43,989 nt of DNA from Bryobacterales bacterium (GTDB taxonomy: Bacteria > Acidobacteriota > Terriglobia > Bryobacterales > Bryobacteraceae). The notes under the pieces were generated by a model. The model made no database searches. It was not told where the DNA came from and was given only the letters and a program-made list of their open reading frames with translations. Of the stretch, positions 43,434 to 43,989 are shown piece after piece. Location of the stretch: the NCBI GenBank assembly GCA_003167495.1, contig PMSX01000025.1, forward strand, positions 1 through 43,989. The letters are read 5' to 3'. Every line of letters starts with the position of its first letter. Positions within the stretch are counted from its first letter, which is position 1. The position numbers were made by a program, and so were the translations under genes.

Positions 43434-43555
43434 AAGGTAGTCCTAAGCCAGTCGACGGTAATTCCGGGTTCGAGCGCTTGAGCCGTTGCTATCGTCCAGT
43501 AAATCCATCGGGCCGTCTCAAATGGTGAACTTCCAACCGAAACCAGTTTGCTCAC
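43430..43555 (-). CDS. small ORF (41 codons) translationally coupled to the ADOP gene
   Basis: GTG 43555 is preceded by GAGGAGG (43567-43561) with 5-nt spacing, one of the better ribosome-binding sites here. The product begins MSKLVSVGSSPFETARWIYW and ends VDWLRTTL; it has no membrane helix. The stop TGA (43432-43430) overlaps the GTG of the permease (GTGA), a textbook coupling signal. I do not recognise the peptide. It could be a leader that sets permease translation, a genuine small protein, or the remnant of a regulator gene. Confidence 0.5.
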   Translation of the reverse strand: MSKLVSVGSSPFETARWIYWTIATAQALEPGITVDWLRTTL

Positions 43556-43560
43556 GGTCG

Positions 43561-43606
43561 CCTCCTCAAGCGTACATTCTTCACATTCTTCTATACAACG
43601 GGTGTC
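43561..43606 (-). promoter_or_regulatory. leader of the small ORF/ADOP operon
   Basis: On the minus strand this reads GACACCCGTTGTATAGAAG (43606-43588), then two copies of AAGAATGT nine bases apart (43590-43574), then GAGGAGG (43567-43561). The first element matches 29761-29779 at 17 of 19 bases. The direct repeat may be a regulator site. It overlaps the end of a broken reading frame. Confidence 0.35.
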
Positions 43607-43989
43607 ACGATTACTTTAATGTCCGGCCAAAACAACCACCGATCATACATCTCCCGCGCCGCACTGGCGAGATCGTCTCCGGCGGACTCCATGCGGCTCC
43701 TATTGTCTACCCATAGGAAGTATTTCACAAGATCTGCGGGAAGGCTATGGGTCTGTTAGTAATGTTCTCTGACGGCTTCGAAGGCCGACTGGACCACGGC
43801 GGCAGCTTTGGACCCGTCGCCTATATTCCGCGCATTACGAATGCGATGTTTGACTTTCGGTATCACCAGGGGTCTGGCCAAAACTCTTGAAAAGCGGAAT
43901 GGATGGAAAAGTCAAAGCCTCCGGATTCCCCTTTCTCGCCCAGTTTGCCGGGACCGACCAAGGCCAAGCCTAGTGTAGTGTCCACGAAT
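43591..43989 (-). other. unassigned stretch with broken minus-strand coding sequence
   Basis: No intact gene is visible. On the minus strand one frame from the window edge encodes about 40 residues (FVDTTLGLALVGPGKLGEKG onward) to a TGA near 43867. Another frame continues with LARPLVIPKVKHRIRNARNI and on to VREHY, ending at TAA 43758-43756. After that stop the same frame resumes with a plausible stretch (LVKYFLWVDNRSRMESAGDD onward, ending VIVTPVV) to TAG 43593-43591. This looks like a decayed gene with one frameshift and one stop. A 47-codon plus-strand ORF at 43748 is an alternative reading. Confidence 0.3.

Noticed and set aside
1..43989. CRISPR arrays, transposases, integrases, tRNA or rRNA genes
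   Set aside because: None seen: no regularly spaced repeats, no recognisable recombinase motifs and no clear T-loop/acceptor pattern. A tRNA search program would be decisive for the last point.

Overview
The window reads as chromosomal DNA of an acidobacterium, most likely of the Solibacter/Bryobacter type. The indicators are four copies of the acidobacterial duplicated orphan permease (ADOP, MacB/FtsX-like), a PadR regulator paired with one of them, two very large Oar-like TonB-dependent receptors with N-terminal carboxypeptidase-regulatory domains, a membrane-anchored Ser/Thr kinase coupled to an ECF sigma factor, and a Tricorn-type S41 protease. The DNA is GC-rich and densely coding. I saw no rRNA, tRNA, CRISPR array, prophage or insertion sequence. 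Everything here was read by eye; family names rest on recognised motifs, not on searches.

Layout. 1-2982 (minus): sugar-phosphate isomerase/epimerase-like protein, a phosphofructokinase with PPi-type active-site residues, and an LOR/SDH-type (ornithine cyclodeaminase-like) enzyme cut by the window edge; probably one operon. 3064-9370 (minus): ADOP permease, a Uma2 nuclease with an N-terminal frameshift, then a PadR-ADOP operon. 9411-10964 (minus): zinc-ribbon SDR protein. 11077-13800 (plus): frameshifted ADOP gene whose promoter carries the same operator-like inverted repeat as the padR promoter. 13906-14199 (plus): small ABM-like protein. 14432-20707 (minus): heptosyltransferase II, a degenerate nucleotidyltransferase-like protein, heptosyltransferase I, an isoprenylcysteine methyltransferase-like membrane protein and Tricorn protease, tightly packed. 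20932-22071 (plus): tgt. 22094-23880 (minus): uridine-kinase-like protein, membrane-anchored LuxR-type regulator, DUF4199 protein. 23934-24557 (plus): ParDE toxin-antitoxin pair. 24620-25460 (plus): frameshifted rlmA-like methyltransferase. 25580-30168 (plus): secreted duplicated-domain protein, class C beta-lactamase-fold hydrolase, ECF sigma factor, Ser/Thr kinase and a small membrane protein. 30165-36911 (minus): two Oar-like receptors. 37185-39117 (plus): LytS-type kinase and LytTR response regulator. 39124-40707 (minus): secreted TPR protein. 41028-43555 (minus): fourth ADOP preceded by a translationally coupled 41-codon ORF; beyond it lies a stretch of broken coding sequence.

Functionally the region combines envelope work (LPS core assembly, outer-membrane receptors, permeases, secreted proteases and hydrolases) with signalling (PadR, ECF/kinase, LytS/LytTR, membrane LuxR). 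The most distinctive observations are the matched PadR-type operators on two separate ADOP promoters, the coupled small ORF in front of the last ADOP, the catalytically degenerate nucleotidyltransferase inside the heptosyltransferase operon, the coupled sigma/kinase pair, and three separate reading-frame breaks within about 19 kb.
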